DNA of 64,000 bases from Saprolegnia diclina VS20 (taxonomy: Eukaryota > Oomycota > Saprolegniomycetes > Saprolegniales > Saprolegniaceae), in assembly GCF_000281045.1 (NCBI RefSeq), contig NW_008246081.1, positions 41,872-105,871 of the forward strand, written 5' to 3'. Below, piece by piece: positions 63,513-64,000 of this stretch (position 1 is its first letter; each line of letters begins with the position of its first letter). Made by a program: the position numbers and the translations under genes. The notes under the pieces were generated by a model. It had not been told where the DNA came from, ran no database searches, and was given only the letters and a program-made list of their open reading frames with translations.

Positions 63513-64000
63513 CGAAGCGAACAGTTGAAGAATGAGGTTGGTGAAAGAAGTCGGCGATCGCGCCGTTGGTGGTGGAATGCGCGCTGCTGCCGTTGGACGA
63601 GCGCCTTCCAGCTCAACGTTCGCATGAGAGCTGGCTGTGGTCCCGGATGCCGCTTCGGTCTGTACCTGTCATCCCACTACGTAGCAGGTCGTAGTGTTTC
63701 TTGGTCACTCCATCCGGAGTGATGTACACCTTTTCCAGTTTCCTTGTTGCAATAGACCAGTCGGCTGACGATCGAGCCAACGGAATGTCCTGGCTCACTT
63801 CAAACCCGCTTCCGCTTGTACGCTGGTACAGCTCGTCAAGTCGACCGAAGCACAGCTTCAGACGGTGTTGTGTCGACAGGTAGATGCCCCAAAAAGACGC
63901 TCCAACTCGGCCAATCAAACGTCGTTTTCACGATCGTATTGGCCAATCAGCCACGCGCAGGAAGCTCCGTTTGACACAGCAACATAATCTGATTTGGATG
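63513..64000. other. Upstream flank to the window end
   Basis: 488 bp without a supported gene. A minus-strand open frame (63613-63918, about 100 codons) lacks an ATG near its start and has no recognised motif. It could be an internal exon of a gene beyond the edge, but I cannot support it. CCAAT boxes GGCCAATCAAACG at about 63910 and TTGGCCAATCAGCC at about 63940 suggest a promoter. Confidence 0.35.

Noticed and set aside
63613-63918. Minus-strand open frame of about 100 codons near the window end
   Set aside because: No ATG at its start and no domain; cannot be told from chance.
1-64000. tRNA genes, rRNA, CRISPR arrays, prophage or bacterial operons
   Set aside because: No cloverleaf or B-box signal, repeat-spacer array or operon structure was noticed by eye in the intergenic regions; a dedicated tRNA and Rfam scan was not possible here.

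Overview
This window is nuclear DNA of a GC-rich, intron-poor eukaryote and is most consistent with an oomycete, probably of the Saprolegnia/Achlya/Aphanomyces type. Genes are packed on both strands with spacers often under 200 bp. Introns are only about 38-60 nt, usually start GTACG or GTGCG, and end YAG. Several proteins are typical stramenopile or oomycete types: a bZIP-like/START-like protein, an ankyrin-FYVE-like protein, a PX-VPS9 protein, a membrane-anchored cathepsin Z, and a mitochondrial SmpB. No prokaryotic operons, tRNA or rRNA genes, CRISPR arrays or intact mobile elements were seen. Exon models were built by hand from splice sites and reading-frame continuity; total exon lengths are multiples of three for the models described as complete.

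1-12.5 kb: the 3' end of a Gln-rich protein; a small CXorf65/C22orf15-like gene; then the most striking locus, a THI5/NMT1-type pyrimidine synthase (1724-2770) preceded by two complete tandem TPP riboswitch aptamers (1331-1452 and 1474-1596) and a short leader intron. It is followed by a Cys-rich unknown protein, TRM7/FTSJ1 tRNA methyltransferase, CDK11 kinase, acetoacetyl-CoA synthetase, a PHOSPHO1/2-type phosphatase and a tandem CCCH zinc-finger protein.

12.5-30 kb: a 1.8-kb gene-free stretch; an SRSF1-like splicing factor broken by an assembly gap; LRRC40-like and RBM34/Nop12-like proteins; a bZIP-like oomycete protein; a SURNod19 membrane protein; a two-gene cluster of a membrane-anchored cathepsin Z and a small secreted protein that carries only a related stalk and anchor; NAD-synthesis enzyme QPRT; a helical unknown; and a GNAT acetyltransferase.

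30-52 kb: a 999-residue PDZ-like/lipid-binding-like unknown; a mitochondrial-type cyclophilin with an altered active site; an ankyrin/FYVE-like protein; a newly modelled 88-residue two-helix membrane protein; RNA polymerase I subunit RPA12; phosphatidylserine synthase; and a 3904-residue RCC1-UBA-SPRY-HECT ubiquitin ligase whose first exon alone is 10.5 kb.

52-64 kb: an ankyrin-like protein; mitochondrial sarcosine dehydrogenase divergent from a nuclear gene for mitochondrial SmpB (tmRNA-binding protein); a PX-VPS9 Rab5 exchange-factor candidate; a long coiled-coil protein with Sfi1-like motifs; and a secreted GPI-anchor-type Cys-rich protein.

Two sequence themes recur in the intergenic DNA: a palindromic ATCCGGATAA motif close to the start codons of about eight genes, and CCAAT boxes (often GGCCAATCAAACG).
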